From Phoronis australis (Eukaryota; Phoronida; Phoronidae): a stretch of DNA of 64,000 bases. Below, one piece after another: positions 18,101 through 28,454 of the stretch; the stretch's first letter is position 1, and every line of letters begins with the position of its first letter. Made by a program: the position numbers and the translations under genes. The stretch is from the NCBI GenBank assembly GCA_002633005.1, contig NMRA01000070.1, positions 378,271-442,270 of the forward strand, read 5' to 3'. The notes below the pieces were generated by a model. That model was given only the letters and a program-made list of their open reading frames with translations. It searched no databases and was not told the origin of the DNA.

Positions 18101-20959
18101 CCCATCCATGATAGGAACATATGTGCAAAATTTCATGAACGTTTTGGAGATAGAGCAGCGGACGTCGGACGTCGGACGGACGCCCGGGACGGACGCCGGA
18201 AGGACGGACGGAGATGACGACATAATGCGTCCACATACAAATATGTGGGCGCATAAAAAGGCACATGCAAGTGGTTTCCGGAAAGAGCGGGGCTGTAACG
18301 CGGGTTAGTTGCAAATCGCTGTACTTATTTCCTAAACAACAAGCCCCGCTCATCCCAAATGGCATATACTCTGGGTGCTGGAAAAATTGTGTGATGGGAA
18401 AACATTGGCCGCAATCGAAGTAGGCTAGCACCTAAAATAGAAGGGTGACACCCGGGCTAGTGTCTGTCTCTCCTTTTTCCCTCTTAGTTGGCTAGAACTA
18501 CTGGAGGAAAAACGTTTGGAGTGAATACGAGTTTACGATTCATTTTACCCGGCAGCCTCCAGATTCAGCACCACATTTTCTCTTTCACTGTCGTCGGTCG
18601 CCATTTTGAAACTGATCGACAAATTCTCCTCTGGTCGTCCCTACACTTGTTTTACAACTTAACAGATTTCCCCTCACATTCTACATCCCTTACATTTCCC
18701 CGCTGTCAGTGAACTTCGTTTTCAAGTTTTTCTCTTCTTCTAAATGCGAAAGGGTAAAACATATCTCTAAGTTGGTGGTCCTTTTTCTCTCTCCACGAAC
18801 TGTCACGAATCTGTTGATCAAATAATGGCTCATGGGGTGATTTTCAATGTTAAAACTATCCACGGTCATTCTGAAGGTTGAAAATGCTACACAGGCAGTG
18901 ATTTGAAAAGAAGCGTCCTTAACGTGATCTTTTATCGTTACGCTACACACTAATTTCATGTAAGGTTGCGCAAAAAGGAATTAGATAGCACTCGTGGTCA
19001 CGCGGAAGGCCAAAAAATTTGTGTGAATCTCACTTACCGCCGGAGGTGTGTAGGTTGCTTCAGGATTAGTCGTCTCGTATAACTTCAAACTAATCCCAGA
19101 ATTCTCAGCTCTAAAGTCGTTGAACGTCACTTGAACACTTCTTCCCTCTTTTGCGTAAAATTTGAGTTCACATTTCTTTTCAGGGACCAATTGGCGGGAT
19201 TCGTTTCTGTGAGCTCGAATGAACATTACATCGCCTTGTTTTAGTAGAACAATAGCTGATGTTGCTAAGGACGTACAACCCCATTTGTCCATAAACACTA
19301 GCAACAAGAAATAGCTTCACGTCATTTCTAAAATGTATTGGTCTATTTACACCAACCTCTAGCCTGTTTACATTTGCACGACTACCATGATTGTAACCCG
19401 TGCTCGTTTTTCTAAAGACGTTGTAACACCTGAAAATGGCCATGAGACAAACTCTACGCTAACATTTGGGGTTTTGTTACACCAACGCCTAAGCGTGCCT
19501 AAGTCTGACTGGGACTGATCCGCCATTATCGATTCACAGATTAATGCTCGTTGCTAGACAGTGATGCTGAAGAAAATCTAATCGCTAATTTTTCTTATAA
19601 GGCCTCGATTTTAAAACTTCAAAGATGGCTACTATTTACGTTTCAATTTTAACAACAATCATTTTGGTCTTTTGTCTTACTTATTGTTCGGTTTTTTACT
19701 TTGAAACTCGTACGCTAAACAGGCGTGTTGGTTTACGACCGCAATGATCTCATCCAGCACGTACAGCCAAGCCCCCGAATAGTGTATGATTTGCCTAATG
19801 AAATAGCCCACCGGCAACACCGAAACATCGCGCAAATGTAAATAGGCAGAGGTTGGTGTAAATAAAAAATAAATTGTAGAAATCATGTTACCACATCACC
19901 ACCTCAAATCTGTTCTAGGAAGACAAAATATCATTTCGTTAGTTTCTGACAACATATTTATGCTGAAACCTGGTACAGTTTAAAACGAATCACACGATCC
20001 CGAGTCTAAAAGTTTTTGAAATCAATTGTAGGAAAAGAGTCAGATATTATTTACACACAGTGTGTGTATGCACGATTAGTTGTGAATTAATAACAATGAT
20101 AACTAATAAAATCATAGCTTGCTCCTGCCAATTTTTACCTTAGCACTTGACTGAAAAGGATTTGACTCAGGCTTTGTCTTCCAGTATGAAGTTCTGACTG
20201 CCAATGGGAAGAACGGACGATCTTCTGGTTGTAAGGACGGACCTTCAAATGGGAAAGATGGATTTTCAGATGGAAAGGGGCCCAAAATGGGAAGGACGAT
20301 ATTGTGATGGGAAGCGACGGACCTGCTTTTCACTTCGCGATATCGGATTGCGTTACTGAATGTCACCGTCGTGTCGCGTGTCAAATGTTCAAATTTCATT
20401 CACTTTGCCGTGGCAATACTAAAGATGGACGCTCGCACGAGAAATATAAAATTAAATTCCATGTGTGGCAAATAATTCCAGTCCCCCAAATATATGATTC
20501 GACCCTCATTCCACTCAGTGGTTTTGGATTTGCAAACGATTTATTTCGAAAGTTGATCTGTTCGTTTTAAGGCAATGATAAACCAAACAATCTGTGCTAC
20601 TTTCACATCTCCGGACTTTCCATTTCTCCTCCGCGTCCCATTTTGGGTCCGTCCTTCCAATCAGAAGACCCATCCTTTCCTTCAGCTGTTTGACCTAGAG
20701 TTAGCATTTATAAATTTTATGCATACCTGTCGCTCTCCTCCTCCCCTCCCTCCTCTCTGAGTGATTGCCCTATCATTGTGTCGCTCAAAAAGTTCTGTGG
20801 TTTTGAAAATCTCTCAGAGATGCAGAACACCCTGCTGTATTCAGTCTGGTAACCCCAATGAGTAAAGCGAAGATTCTTACTAGTTTTGTTTTTTCCATGA
20901 ATGCCTTCTATTTGCGCAGTAATTATCCAAGCGAAAACATGTAAGCCTAGTAATTTCAT
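9141..20959 (-). CDS. Putative type I membrane protein: signal peptide, CUB domain, membrane helix
   Basis: A four-exon model, all junctions GT-AG and phase-compatible: 20959-20881, 19297-19038, 16017-15879, 9376-9141, giving 237 residues. Seen: signal peptide MKLLGLHVFAWIITAQ; a CUB-like domain split over exons 2 and 3, with VQVTFNDFRAENSGISLKLY in the first half and GRYLTISLRFSTDKSRGSYTF in the second; a membrane helix (about 171-193); a basic 44-residue tail ending in LYN. CUB domains are extracellular binding modules. Only the first disulfide pair (WGC and KKC) is visible, so this is a two-cysteine variant. Exon 2 has a strong donor GTAAGT, and the terminal exon a strong pyrimidine-rich acceptor. 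Intron 2 holds the CTCF-motif array and intron 3 the Penelope palindrome. Extra exons may exist. The ligand and ortholog are not recognised. Each exon alone is weak; the joint phase agreement is the main support. Confidence 0.55.
9597..9927 (-). CDS. Candidate extracellular exon of unclear membership
   Basis: After an acceptor-like CATGTTCACAG (intron side 9928), the minus frame reads about 105 residues with four or five Cys and an N-glycosylation site (CRNATGC), ending at a stop near 9597. It lies inside intron 3 of the CUB model and is not needed for it. It could be an alternative exon or a relic of another copy. No clean donor was found. Confidence 0.22.
9945..10110. repeat. Direct repeat with 13880-14045, copy 1
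   Basis: Shares CAAAACTTTTCATT/CACAACTTTTCATT, CGACAGAG and AAACCCAGTGAGAACTGT/AAGCCCAGTGAGAACTGT in the same order and spacing with 13880-14045. The pair is diverged. One copy keeps an open frame containing AAKPSENC, the other does not. This is either an exon duplication or an unknown repeat. Confidence 0.5.
10383..10701. repeat. Element with GCGGATC-type inverted ends and long G and C runs
   Basis: Opens AGCGGATTTAGGGGG and closes AATTCAGGATCCGCCCC, giving short terminal inverted repeats. G and C homopolymers lie inside. Related ends occur at 22214-22645 and 57852-58007. No coding capacity is visible. Confidence 0.5.
10715..10915. repeat. Degenerate minisatellite, unit about 20 bases
   Basis: Repeated units of the type CCCATGAAAGCTCCCCCTTCC, about nine copies with high divergence. 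A reverse-complement version lies at 15255-15400, which suggests both are ends or pieces of one repeat family. Confidence 0.5.
10916..11266. other. No gene seen
   Basis: No feature supported apart from a short open frame without protein-like features. Confidence 0.4.
11270..11313 (-). ncRNA. Hammerhead-like core in the inverted Penelope arm
   Basis: On minus: CTGATGA (11307-11313), a weaker stem II with one mismatch, GAAAC (11280-11284), a 7-base loop and the canonical cleavage triplet GTC (11270-11272). Stem I is not evident. Confidence 0.42.
11270..11883 (-). mobile_element. Penelope-like element, inverted 3' fragment
   Basis: The minus strand repeats the last 610 bases of the plus-strand element at 12640-13251: the GIY-YIG endonuclease part (frame 11395-11706, with VYKFICAGCGSSYIGE) and the noncoding tail. 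The two arms differ at a few residues (SDKNS versus SDSNS, EALDI versus EALHI) and bases. A reversed partial copy joined head-to-head is a known outcome of Penelope-like element insertion. The tail reaches a hammerhead-like core at 11270-11313. Confidence 0.85.
11912..13123 (+). pseudogene. Penelope reverse transcriptase / GIY-YIG endonuclease, broken
   Basis: One frame reads 404 codons interrupted by a single in-frame TAG at 12173-12175, just before the catalytic motif RRYVDDLF. Upstream lie SLFTNLP and IDGIAMGSPLAP, classic reverse transcriptase blocks. Downstream is the GIY-YIG domain with its CAGC zinc-type pair, SYIGET and RTKEHL. In intact elements this protein primes cDNA on nicked target DNA. 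The N-terminal third is missing and the stop makes it inactive. No frameshift is seen after the stop, so decay is recent. Confidence 0.88.
13209..13251 (+). ncRNA. Hammerhead-like ribozyme core in the Penelope tail
   Basis: The order CTGATGA, a 5-bp stem (GGTGT/ACACC) with an 11-base loop, GAAAC, a 6-base loop and GTA matches a minimal hammerhead core with a very short stem III. Hammerhead motifs are known from Penelope-like elements. Stem I is not evident, so activity in this form is uncertain. Confidence 0.45.
13252..13879. other. No gene seen (intron of the CUB model)
   Basis: No supported feature. Open frames at 13120-13398 and 13716-14069 look like chance or repeat-derived. Confidence 0.4.
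13880..14045. repeat. Direct repeat with 9945-10110, copy 2
   Basis: See the first copy. Here the plus frame stays open through PVTAAKPSENCSVHSN after a CCGACAG acceptor-like site. Whether this reflects a past exon is unknown. Confidence 0.5.
14046..14882. other. No gene seen (intron of the CUB model)
   Basis: Open frames 14175-14420 (+) and 14514-14714 (-) have no domain, and no clear splice pair was found. Confidence 0.35.
14883..15034. repeat. Short inverted-end element (MITE-like)
   Basis: The 150-base segment begins CATGGGCGGCGCA and ends TGCGCCGCCCATG, exact inverted ends of 13 bases. It contains C and G runs and no coding frame. Confidence 0.7.
15255..15400. repeat. Degenerate minisatellite, reverse relative of 10715-10915
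   Basis: On minus it reads units such as CCCATGAAAGTCACTC and TCATGAAAGCATTTCCCCT, matching the 10.7-kb array in the opposite orientation. Confidence 0.45.
16505..18262 (-). repeat. Mobile element B, copy 1, with tandem CTCF-like motifs
   Basis: One end is a hairpin (ATGCGTCCACATA, loop, TATGTGGGCGCAT near 18226-18256); the other reads GAGCAACGCGGATCGTTGAA. The interior is a higher-order tandem repeat: three different subunits of about 145 bases recur with a 410-455-base period. Each subunit carries one CCACTAGGxGGC-type word, all in plus orientation, at 16594, 16883, 17036, 17171, 17294, 17446, 17593, 17742, 17902 and 18048 (starts approximate). Copies lie reversed at 35719-36975 and shortened at 51290-51630. 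No coding capacity. It sits in intron 2 of the CUB model. Confidence 0.75.
18263..19037. other. Intron of the CUB model; one weak minus frame
   Basis: A minus frame at 18690-18959 (containing FQITACVAFSTFRMTVDSF) after an acceptor-like TACATGAAATTAG could be a further extracellular exon, but no matching donor was found. Confidence 0.2.
19339..19875. repeat. Short-armed inverted repeat
   Basis: TTACACCAACCTCTAGCCTG near 19345 recurs as its reverse complement near 19845-19870 with the flank GCAAATG. A related end is found at 34393 (CTATTTACACCAGCCTCCAG). This fits a non-autonomous element with arms of about 35-40 bases. Confidence 0.45.
20165..20310. repeat. Degenerate minisatellite, unit AATGGGAAGGACGGA-like
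   Basis: Six or so diverged copies of a unit near 19 bases (ATGGGAAGNACGGA). The reverse-complement words (CCGTCCTTCCAATCAG, CCCATCCTTTCC) reappear at 20605-20690, giving an inverted arrangement. It lies in intron 1 of the CUB model. Confidence 0.45.
20605..20690. repeat. Inverted partner of the 20.2-kb minisatellite
   Basis: Contains TCCCATTTTGGGTCCGTCCT and related words, the reverse complement of the 20165-20310 unit. Confidence 0.4.
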
Positions 20960-22213
20960 TGTTCGACCATCAGTGACATCTTTGGCGTGCGCCTTGAGAT
21001 ATTTGCTGCAAGCCTTCCACGCACAATTTACGACTCGTCGAGTTTTTCATGATCGCATTGCTTAGTGCAGTATTCTATTTGAAGGATTTTGTTATTACCT
21101 GACGTAACAGTTTGTGTATTACGTAGTGAATTATGCGTTTAATCAAGTTTTTCGAGAAAATTCAATTGTCATTGATACCGTTGTTCAGCTACTCTTTCCT
21201 AAATTTAAGAAAGCTATGGTCACGTGGTCCAATGAATGGCAGATTGTCAAAAAGTCAAATGTAATTTTTTCATGATTTCCACTTTCAGAAAATATATACT
21301 TCTACTGATTTAAAATCTATAATATTTTAGATATTTGACTTCGTACACAGACATGTCGATAAGGTCCTAATTAACCTTAATTAACAGACATGTCAGGTGT
21401 GTATTAAAAGTAACATCAAAGGCCGACATGGGCGCCTGCATTCCGAAATAACACTCGATCTTTGGTATTTGGATAATTGTGTAATACACCCAAATGTCAC
21501 TGAGGTCAGTGCTGAAATCAGATGATTTCCGTCCTCAGTCGTTTCGGTGCTGACTACAACGGTCTCTGGCGCGCCGTCCGAGTTTATGATCAGACTCCAT
21601 CTGCGACTGTGTGGCTATGTTTCACAACTGACCTACGTCTTCCCCGATTCAGCACCAAGAGCTTGCCCTCCCCCGCCCCTTTTGTCGCCTGTCTTAATTC
21701 TTGTGCAACTGATAGCTCCCCTTTCCTCTATATAAAAACTGCAGGTTACACCCAACGAGGAATAGGCCAAAGCTGAATCTGACCGGCACATTCATTTGGA
21801 GATACTTTGCTTTTTCAGTTTTTGGAGTAGCCGGGCTACAATTGGAACCTGGCTTCGCCAGTGCTCATATAAATTTCAGGGTACCCACTCCATAGCATGC
21901 TTCTATTATACTAGAGAGGGCACTTCTATTAAAAGCGGTAATCCATTGATGCGTTTAGTTTCCAGAGGGAACTACGTCAACGTTCCCGAATATAATCTAA
22001 TTGTGGGTATTCGAAAATAATACCATCACCATGATCAGACTTGGCGGCCCTATCACCTGTGACCACAATTACGAAACACTGTCGAAAGTAATAAAGTACT
22101 GGCTACCCGACGTACCTCTGTCTGATGTTGTGTAACTGACTTCATTCTACAAACAGCCATGAAAATTGAATTCTCAAACGCGGAACACTCAGAGCCCCGC
22201 CGTGTACTTTCAC
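20960..22213. other. No gene seen; possible promoter region of the CUB gene
   Basis: The segment upstream of the signal-peptide exon. No TATA or other motif stands out. The plus frame 21522-21776 is protein-like in part, but has no recognised domain or splice support. Confidence 0.35.
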
Positions 22214-22645
22214 GCTGGCGGATCTAGTTGTTACAAATGGGAACCACAACTTTAAAGAAAATTTGCGTGAACCCCACATANNNNNNNNNNNNNNNNNNNN
22301 NNNNNNNNNNNNNNNNNNNNNNNNNNNNNNNNNNNNNNNNNNNNNNNNNNNNNNNNNNNNNNNNNNNNNNNNNNNNNNNNNNNNNNNNNNNNNNNNNNNN
22401 NNNNNNNNNNNNNNNNNNNNNNNNNNNNNNNNNNNNNNNNNNNNNNNNNNNNNNNNNNNNNNNNNNNNNNNNNNNNNNNNNNNNNNNNNNNNNNNNNNNN
22501 NNNNNNNNNNNNNNNNNNNNNNNNNNNNNNNNNNNNNNNNNNNNNNNNNNNNNNNNNNNNNNNNNNNNNNNNNNNNNNNNNNNNNNNNNNNNNNNNNNNN
22601 NNNNNCCCCCCCCCCCCCCCCAACTCAAAATCCTGGATCCGCCCG
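22214..22645. repeat. GCGGATC-ended element interrupted by an assembly gap
   Basis: Left end TGGCGGATCTAG and right end AAATCCTGGATCCGCC are inverted. The middle is the 325-base run of N (22281-22605) followed by a C run. The homopolymer is probably why assembly failed here. Confidence 0.5.
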
Positions 22646-22959
22646 GAGGTAGTTCAGGGTAGTAGAGTTCACTTGACCCTAACCGTTACGCTTAGAACAC
22701 TTACGATGTTCTTTTGTTGGCAAACATTAAATGACGCTCTCTTGAAAAATATTATTTCAAAATATTGTCAATATTGTTTATGTAATAGGTAAAATGTAAT
22801 TTCAACTACAAGTAAAGAACATTTTACTTTTTTATATCATAACTACTTTTGGTTGTTCGTATATCATGAAATGTCATTTGGGTTTCAATATTCTATTAAC
22901 GAATCAAAATCGAAGACTCCAGTAGGTGCGAGGTTAGTCATAGAAAGGAAGGATTCGAG

Positions 22960-25891
22960 ATGTCGTCGTTACTCAAAATTGCAACTGCTTCTGTGCGTCT
23001 GGCGCCTGTTAGGAATCCTACCATAACACAGAAAGCGTGTGGAAGCTCTGCCATGGTATCTGGTCCTCCAAAAAATCCAACTTCGTTTGCTGTAAGTATT
23101 ACTTGTGGTGAAAAATCACCTAGTCCAAGTTTCGAACCCGGTACCTCTTGCTTCAACTCCAAGCAAGTTCGACAGCGTCAGTACTAGGCAACACGTAGCC
23201 TCTCGGTTGGCCTGTTAGGATAATACTTTCCATCGCTTTCTCTAATAATTTCGTCCTTTGTATTTTAAACGGACGGAAGGCGAAATCCGCTCACCGATTA
23301 AGAGTTCTCGTAAAAAATACAGTCTACACTCAAAACACGCTTACTTTCTTCACTTTTTGGTCACTGACACTGTTAACTGTTTCACCACGCACCTGATAAC
23401 CACAAAGTATTTCAACTGAATCACGTGAGTTAGGCAAAGGTTAGTGCAAGACTGAGCGAAGTGTGTGACACTGGCACGTGACACTTGCAAAATAATATGG
23501 AAAGATACCACGTGAAATTTGTAAGATGTGTGTCCCTTGGAGTTTTTTTTCCGTCAACATCCGTGATTTCACGTAACTTCCACAAAATAGCATCCGGTAA
23601 GAGAAACTCGAGCAAACCGCAACAGATTTTCATGGATATGTTCAAGTTATGCTGAGTAAATTGTATCCAGAGTCATGGTATGGCTTAACTCCATGTGCCT
23701 ATATGCATGTTCCATTCGATTTTGTTTGCTGTATTTTGAAATGAGTAACTTTTTATGGGGATGTACTGTCACCCCTGTATGCCCGCGGCATTCAGGGCGA
23801 TATAATTGCCTACAATGTGGGGCTTCCTAACCAGTCGACCGCAGAGCAACTGCCCATAGACGAGTGGTTAACAGAGGCCTTTACATTACTACACTCACTG
23901 CAGATTCACCTCATACCTTTGCACAGGAAAAAGTGGGTCCCCCTATGGTGCACCACCCATACTTTGTCTATTTAAACAGTTTCATGTTCCCATTTCCATG
24001 TCCCATCCACAGGTGTGATTGTCGGGAATACTCTATATATAACACTGAAAGGTAAGACACACGGGGACTAGGAATTCCACGTGTACTTCACTTCAGCCGT
24101 CCGTATCAAACACAAATCGCATTAAATTTACCCAAGCCATGAACAGTTCTTCTGATAGCGTTTACAGTGTCCTGCAGCAGCGTGTTTGTGACAAATTCCT
24201 AAAAAGCCGATGCAACTCCTGAGCGAGTCACATGAGTTGACTCATGGTAAAGTATGGTACGGAATTACCCGATGAGTTAAGGATGGATAACAGCAATTGC
24301 CAGTTCATCACAGAGGGTTACCAAATGGTCTGGCATTGTCTGCTATCTGTCCGTAACTCATCGGGTAATTTCGCACTGTAGTTGACCTTGAACCAACTCA
24401 CATGACTCACTCAGAAGTTGTGACGCATCGGCCTTTTGAGGTTTTTGTGTTTTGACAGCGAATTTGTTGCAAACCTCGCTGGAGCAGGACGTTGTATATG
24501 CAATCACAAAAAAGGACAATTGCTCATGGTTTGTTGAATCCGGACAATTGCTCATGGTTTGTTGAATCCCTGCTTTGTGTAAATTTATTGAGATTTATGT
24601 TTCGTATGGAGTGAAAAATCGTGGAATTCCTAGTCCCAAGTGTCATACCTTTTGATATTATATATAGTGCATTAGGGAGTATCAGAAGCTGATGACGCCT
24701 GTGGTACAGTCAAACGACCTAAATATCAGACGTTGTGGCACACTTTGCATTATATTTAATTGGAAATGCTACGGGTCGTCATAAATTCTTTACTGAAATA
24801 AAGACTTACCTTTACGGAATTGTCTCTTGTCACCGCAAACCATATTGATGTTCTGACTGATCTTTAAAAAACACAACTTGTAAACCCTTGAAGAACCTAA
24901 ATACCAGACACCATGTTTCCACATACGCCACACCACGCAACGCTGACTAACCATGTAATGGCCACAGGCACCTTGTCGCCAAATTTCAGTTTATGTGTAT
25001 GATATATTTGCTGCTAGAACACAGGTCTGTTTGCACGAAAATTATCCATAAAATGTAATCTGATGACAACACAAAGTTGTTTCTATGAACCAGTGCAGAC
25101 GACAGTTGGCCATTTTTACACCGCTCACGCCAGATGAGATGGCGACGGCATCATATCCCCTTGCACGAGCTGTGCAAAAATGGCCATATTCAACTAAAGA
25201 AATATATATGCGAGACTTTAATGGTGATCAGGTAGGGGGAATAGCATGTGCAGGAGACTGAATTTATGCACACTGTTGTGCGTTTACCTATAGCTGACTT
25301 TGGAAATTTAATAGCCCTAAGATATTGAAATTCACTGATCAGGTCTATGGTGGACAGGCATTCAGAGCCACCTATAAATCCCACGTATTGCGTAGTGCGG
25401 TGGGATGTACCAGTGTCTTACAAACAAAGCAAACCTTTTGAAATATCAATTGATGAGCAAGGACGTCCTGTGCCATACCTTTCTCACAGCAAAGATGTAT
25501 GTGCTACAAAGCCAGTGGCTACCGCTGATAAAGCGGGAGAATTTCAATCCCAGCCAGTGTCAAAATCCAAAAATAAATTAGTGAACTTAAACTAATCAAA
25601 TGATGAGAAGGGCTGACAGTGGAATTTTGCTCATCTGCTTTTATATCAACCACTATGTAGTAATTGAATTTCTGTCCACCGGATCCGAGTCGGGATCGAT
25701 CATAGGTCACTTTCTTGCTCTCATTACTGTAAAGAGCACCAATATTGAAAAGTCCCTTATTCTGTTTGGATATGACTCTTTGTTCCTTGTTACAGTGGAA
25801 GATCGGCTCATCTTGTCTGATAACTGTGCTGGTTATGTCTCCCGTTGGCTACATCCTGGCTACTTTACCAGAGCCAAAGAAGAGCTCCTAG
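22960..25891 (+). CDS. Putative small mitochondrial membrane protein (partial exon model)
   Basis: Exon 1 (22960-23091) starts in a fair context and encodes 44 residues beginning MSSLLKIATASVRLAPVRNP, rich in Arg/Ser/Ala without acids, like a mitochondrial presequence. It ends at the consensus donor GTAAGTATT in phase 0. Exon at 25343-25496 (after TTCACTGATCAG) reads VVRWDVPVSYKQSKPFEISI and ends at GTATGT in phase 0. The last exon 25796-25891 (after TTGTTCCTTGTTACAG) reads WKIGSSCLITVLVMSPVGYI, a membrane helix, then LPEPKKSS and a stop. The last two join cleanly (81 codons from the local ATG at 25347). Exon 1 to 25343 is out of phase unless a nearby acceptor at CATTCAGAG or a missed exon is used. 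No family is recognised. A single helix near the C-terminus and a Lys-rich end suggest a small inner-membrane protein. Confidence 0.42.
23118..23189 (-). tRNA. tRNA-like sequence (degenerate or SINE-derived)
   Basis: The minus strand folds like a tRNA: a 7-base acceptor (GCCTAGT with ACTAGGT, one wobble), a 4-base D stem, a CTTGC/GCAAG stem, and a T arm CCGGG-TTCGAAA-CTTGG with a good B box. The anticodon loop is wrong (11 bases, or 7 bases without T33), so it is not a working tRNA gene. Confidence 0.35.
24023..24683. repeat. Large foldback (hairpin) element
   Basis: Two imperfect arms of about 290-330 bases face each other around 24317. Matching blocks include ACTAGGAATTCCACG (24066 side) with CGTGGAATTCCTAGT (24620 side), and ATTACCCGATGAGTTA with TAACTCATCGGGTAAT. 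The right arm carries a 27-base tandem duplication (24513-24567). No coding capacity. It lies in an intron of the small membrane protein model. Confidence 0.8.
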
Positions 25892-28454
25892 CTGGTGCCT
25901 TGCTGCCTGTGTCCCCTGTGAACTGAAGTGTTGAAAATAGAAACTAGTTATATGAAATATGATTCAGGTGCTTGTGAATTTAAGTAAATAGCACTGTTGG
26001 TAGATATAAGTTGGTCTGCAAAAGCATTTCCCTTTGATTACATTTTCATGGAAATGTTTTTATGTTTGTTACGTAACTGGACAATTTTGTTAATGTACAG
26101 GTGCAGATTGATTTGTGAAACACCTCTGAGCAGAACGATTTGTACTGATATATTGCAAATGTTTTAGCATTATAACTGGATACGTATTAGGGCATGCCTT
26201 GAGTGTTATTGATAGTGTAACATTTTGTGAATATAGAAAGTGATTGACAGGTGTGAACCTCAACTTGATGTCAGTGATCATCCCAATAACTGTATCCAAA
26301 TGCTCTCATTTCTCAATGTGGAATTGAATGGAATATTATGCAAAATGACACCCTAGCTTAAGGTGATCATACATAACCTGGTAATACTGTTGTTCAGCTT
26401 ATTGACACGAACCTGAAGACGTTGGGTAGATCAAGTTTCTTGCAAGGAAAGCGAGATCACGCTAGTCTTTGAGGAATATTGCCATACATGTGATCACGTT
26501 AGTTCCACACGTGAGTATCTTGCATCTACAGAACAAGACTGTTCAGTAAACATTCTAGGACTGTACCCACAATTCATATTTATATTTCTCATTATTTTCG
26601 AGCTGCAAAGAATCGATCCAATATGACCTATACCTGCCACCAATTCAGTCATGTATTCAGTATGTGAATCTGGAATGTTTGTTGATAAAATACTCAACTA
26701 CGGTCTCATGCTCAATGGATACGCACAAAAGTCTTTGACATGTGATGAGTTGTTCAAAGTTCCATGTCGTAGTTATATTGTTATTGTGCTGTAGATGGCA
26801 CCTGTTTAGTTTTTACATATCTCTTCTTCAGGAAGTAACCGTGTTCACTCAGAATGAAACTTGTAAGTTATTCAGTAGACAATCGGAGATGTTGGTGTAT
26901 TGTTGCAAATCTTATTGTAGAAATTGCTTTCACAGTGTGGTACACATTTTTAGACCATTTTAAAATATTTTGAACAGTTTATGTTGCAGGAAGTGGATAT
27001 AGGCGAGTGTTTGGTTTTACTTTACAAGGGTGGTGATTGGTGAATCATAATAAGGTTTGTTTGAGACTTGTAATAAATTATGTTCATCCTGAAAACTTGA
27101 TTTTCTGTAATTTCAACTTGACTACTATTGGATTTTCTCATGTTTCATCTTTCTGCTTTGGAATGAGATTGTTATTCTATGCTGTCTCAGTGCCATCTGC
27201 CCTATAAGATGTTAAGTACACATCAAATGGATTGAATGAGAAAATTTAAGATCAGAATTTATTTATTTTTAGTACATTATACATACTGACAGACTCCGAA
27301 TTCGTGTCAAAAATTTTAGCGTCCAGGTTACATGCGAAATATTTTTCTTATGTAGGGGGGACAATCAAGAACTACCTCTGTACTCTACGTGAATGGACCT
27401 TCGCAGGTATTGAAACTAAGTCGTCACATTAAAAATGAAAGGGTATATCTTCTGTTTTAAATATTGATCACATAATTGGCATAATTTCTCATCTGGAGGT
27501 GTTGCCAAAAGTTAATAAATGTGAATGAAATACACGTGACAAGCCACCATGAGCTCCTCTTAATCGTGTTTATTTTTTACGAAAATGAAACGGTCAGCAG
27601 GCTGTAGGCAAGGGCGGTGGAAAGTGATACACGCCTTGACACCGCAGTAACAATCGGATAGCGTTGTGTGCAGCGTTCAACACGTCTTCGCCATGATGGC
27701 GTGAGGCGTAGTAATCTGTGGTCGCCCATAGCGGTTTAATTTTCTTGTCAATTCCTAACGGAGGGCTAAAATACTACCACCCATTTTGAATTGTCGCACG
27801 AACCGGAAGCTGAAGTCGCGGGCATTTACCATTTTCAGTCCGCAGATTCTAGGATGGCAAGTGATCTATTCCACAAAATTGGGCTGATGTTAGTGAATTT
27901 ATACCACCAATCTTGTTCCTTAGAAACGATGCATTTATCGTCGTTACACTGGTTTTTTGGGACACCCTGTAGAACTGCAAATTTCATCAATAGCAAGAAT
28001 TATTTTAGATGGACAAAAAATGTTCAGTGCAAGTGTACTTTGCTACTTGGGGACCGAAGGATAGAGACTTTCCCAACGGAAGCATCACCAATTCTTTCAA
28101 GATCTTAGCCAAGTTTAACTGTCGAAAAATCATTTACAAAAGGCAGTCGATTTTCTTAAATAGGTAAACATGTAAATCACTCAAAAATCGTTGTGTATCA
28201 AAACAGGGAATTATAAGCATTTGCAATTGCCTAAAGCATGCTCGCAGAAGTTGACGGTCAAACGGGGAACATGGGAAGTGGGGCATCCCACGGAGTTTGG
28301 GGGCTCTCTTCATGAAATTTTCCGATTTTAACGTGTAATGATTTTGTTTCATTCCAGAAGTAACAACGACAGTTTATGAGTTAAACCAGTGGCGGGTTTA
28401 GAGGGGGGCTCAGTTGGCCCAGTTAGCGTTCCCAATATGCCCTCTCAGTGGCCA
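25892..28454. other. No gene seen; 3' flank of the small membrane protein
   Basis: AT-rich sequence, probably a long 3' untranslated region followed by intergenic DNA. An AATAAA word occurs near 27071. The open frames at 27791-28108 and 28134-28352 have no support. Confidence 0.4.

Noticed and set aside
22224-22662. Frames across the run of N
   Set aside because: They exist only because N was read as an unknown residue.
25347-25926. Two longer open frames (82 and 108 codons) as independent genes
   Set aside because: Strong donor and acceptor sites inside them (25497 and 25795) join the protein-like parts, while the remainder looks noncoding.
27791-28108. 105-codon plus frame
   Set aside because: No domain, no good start context, no splice partners, and composition like the noncoding surroundings.
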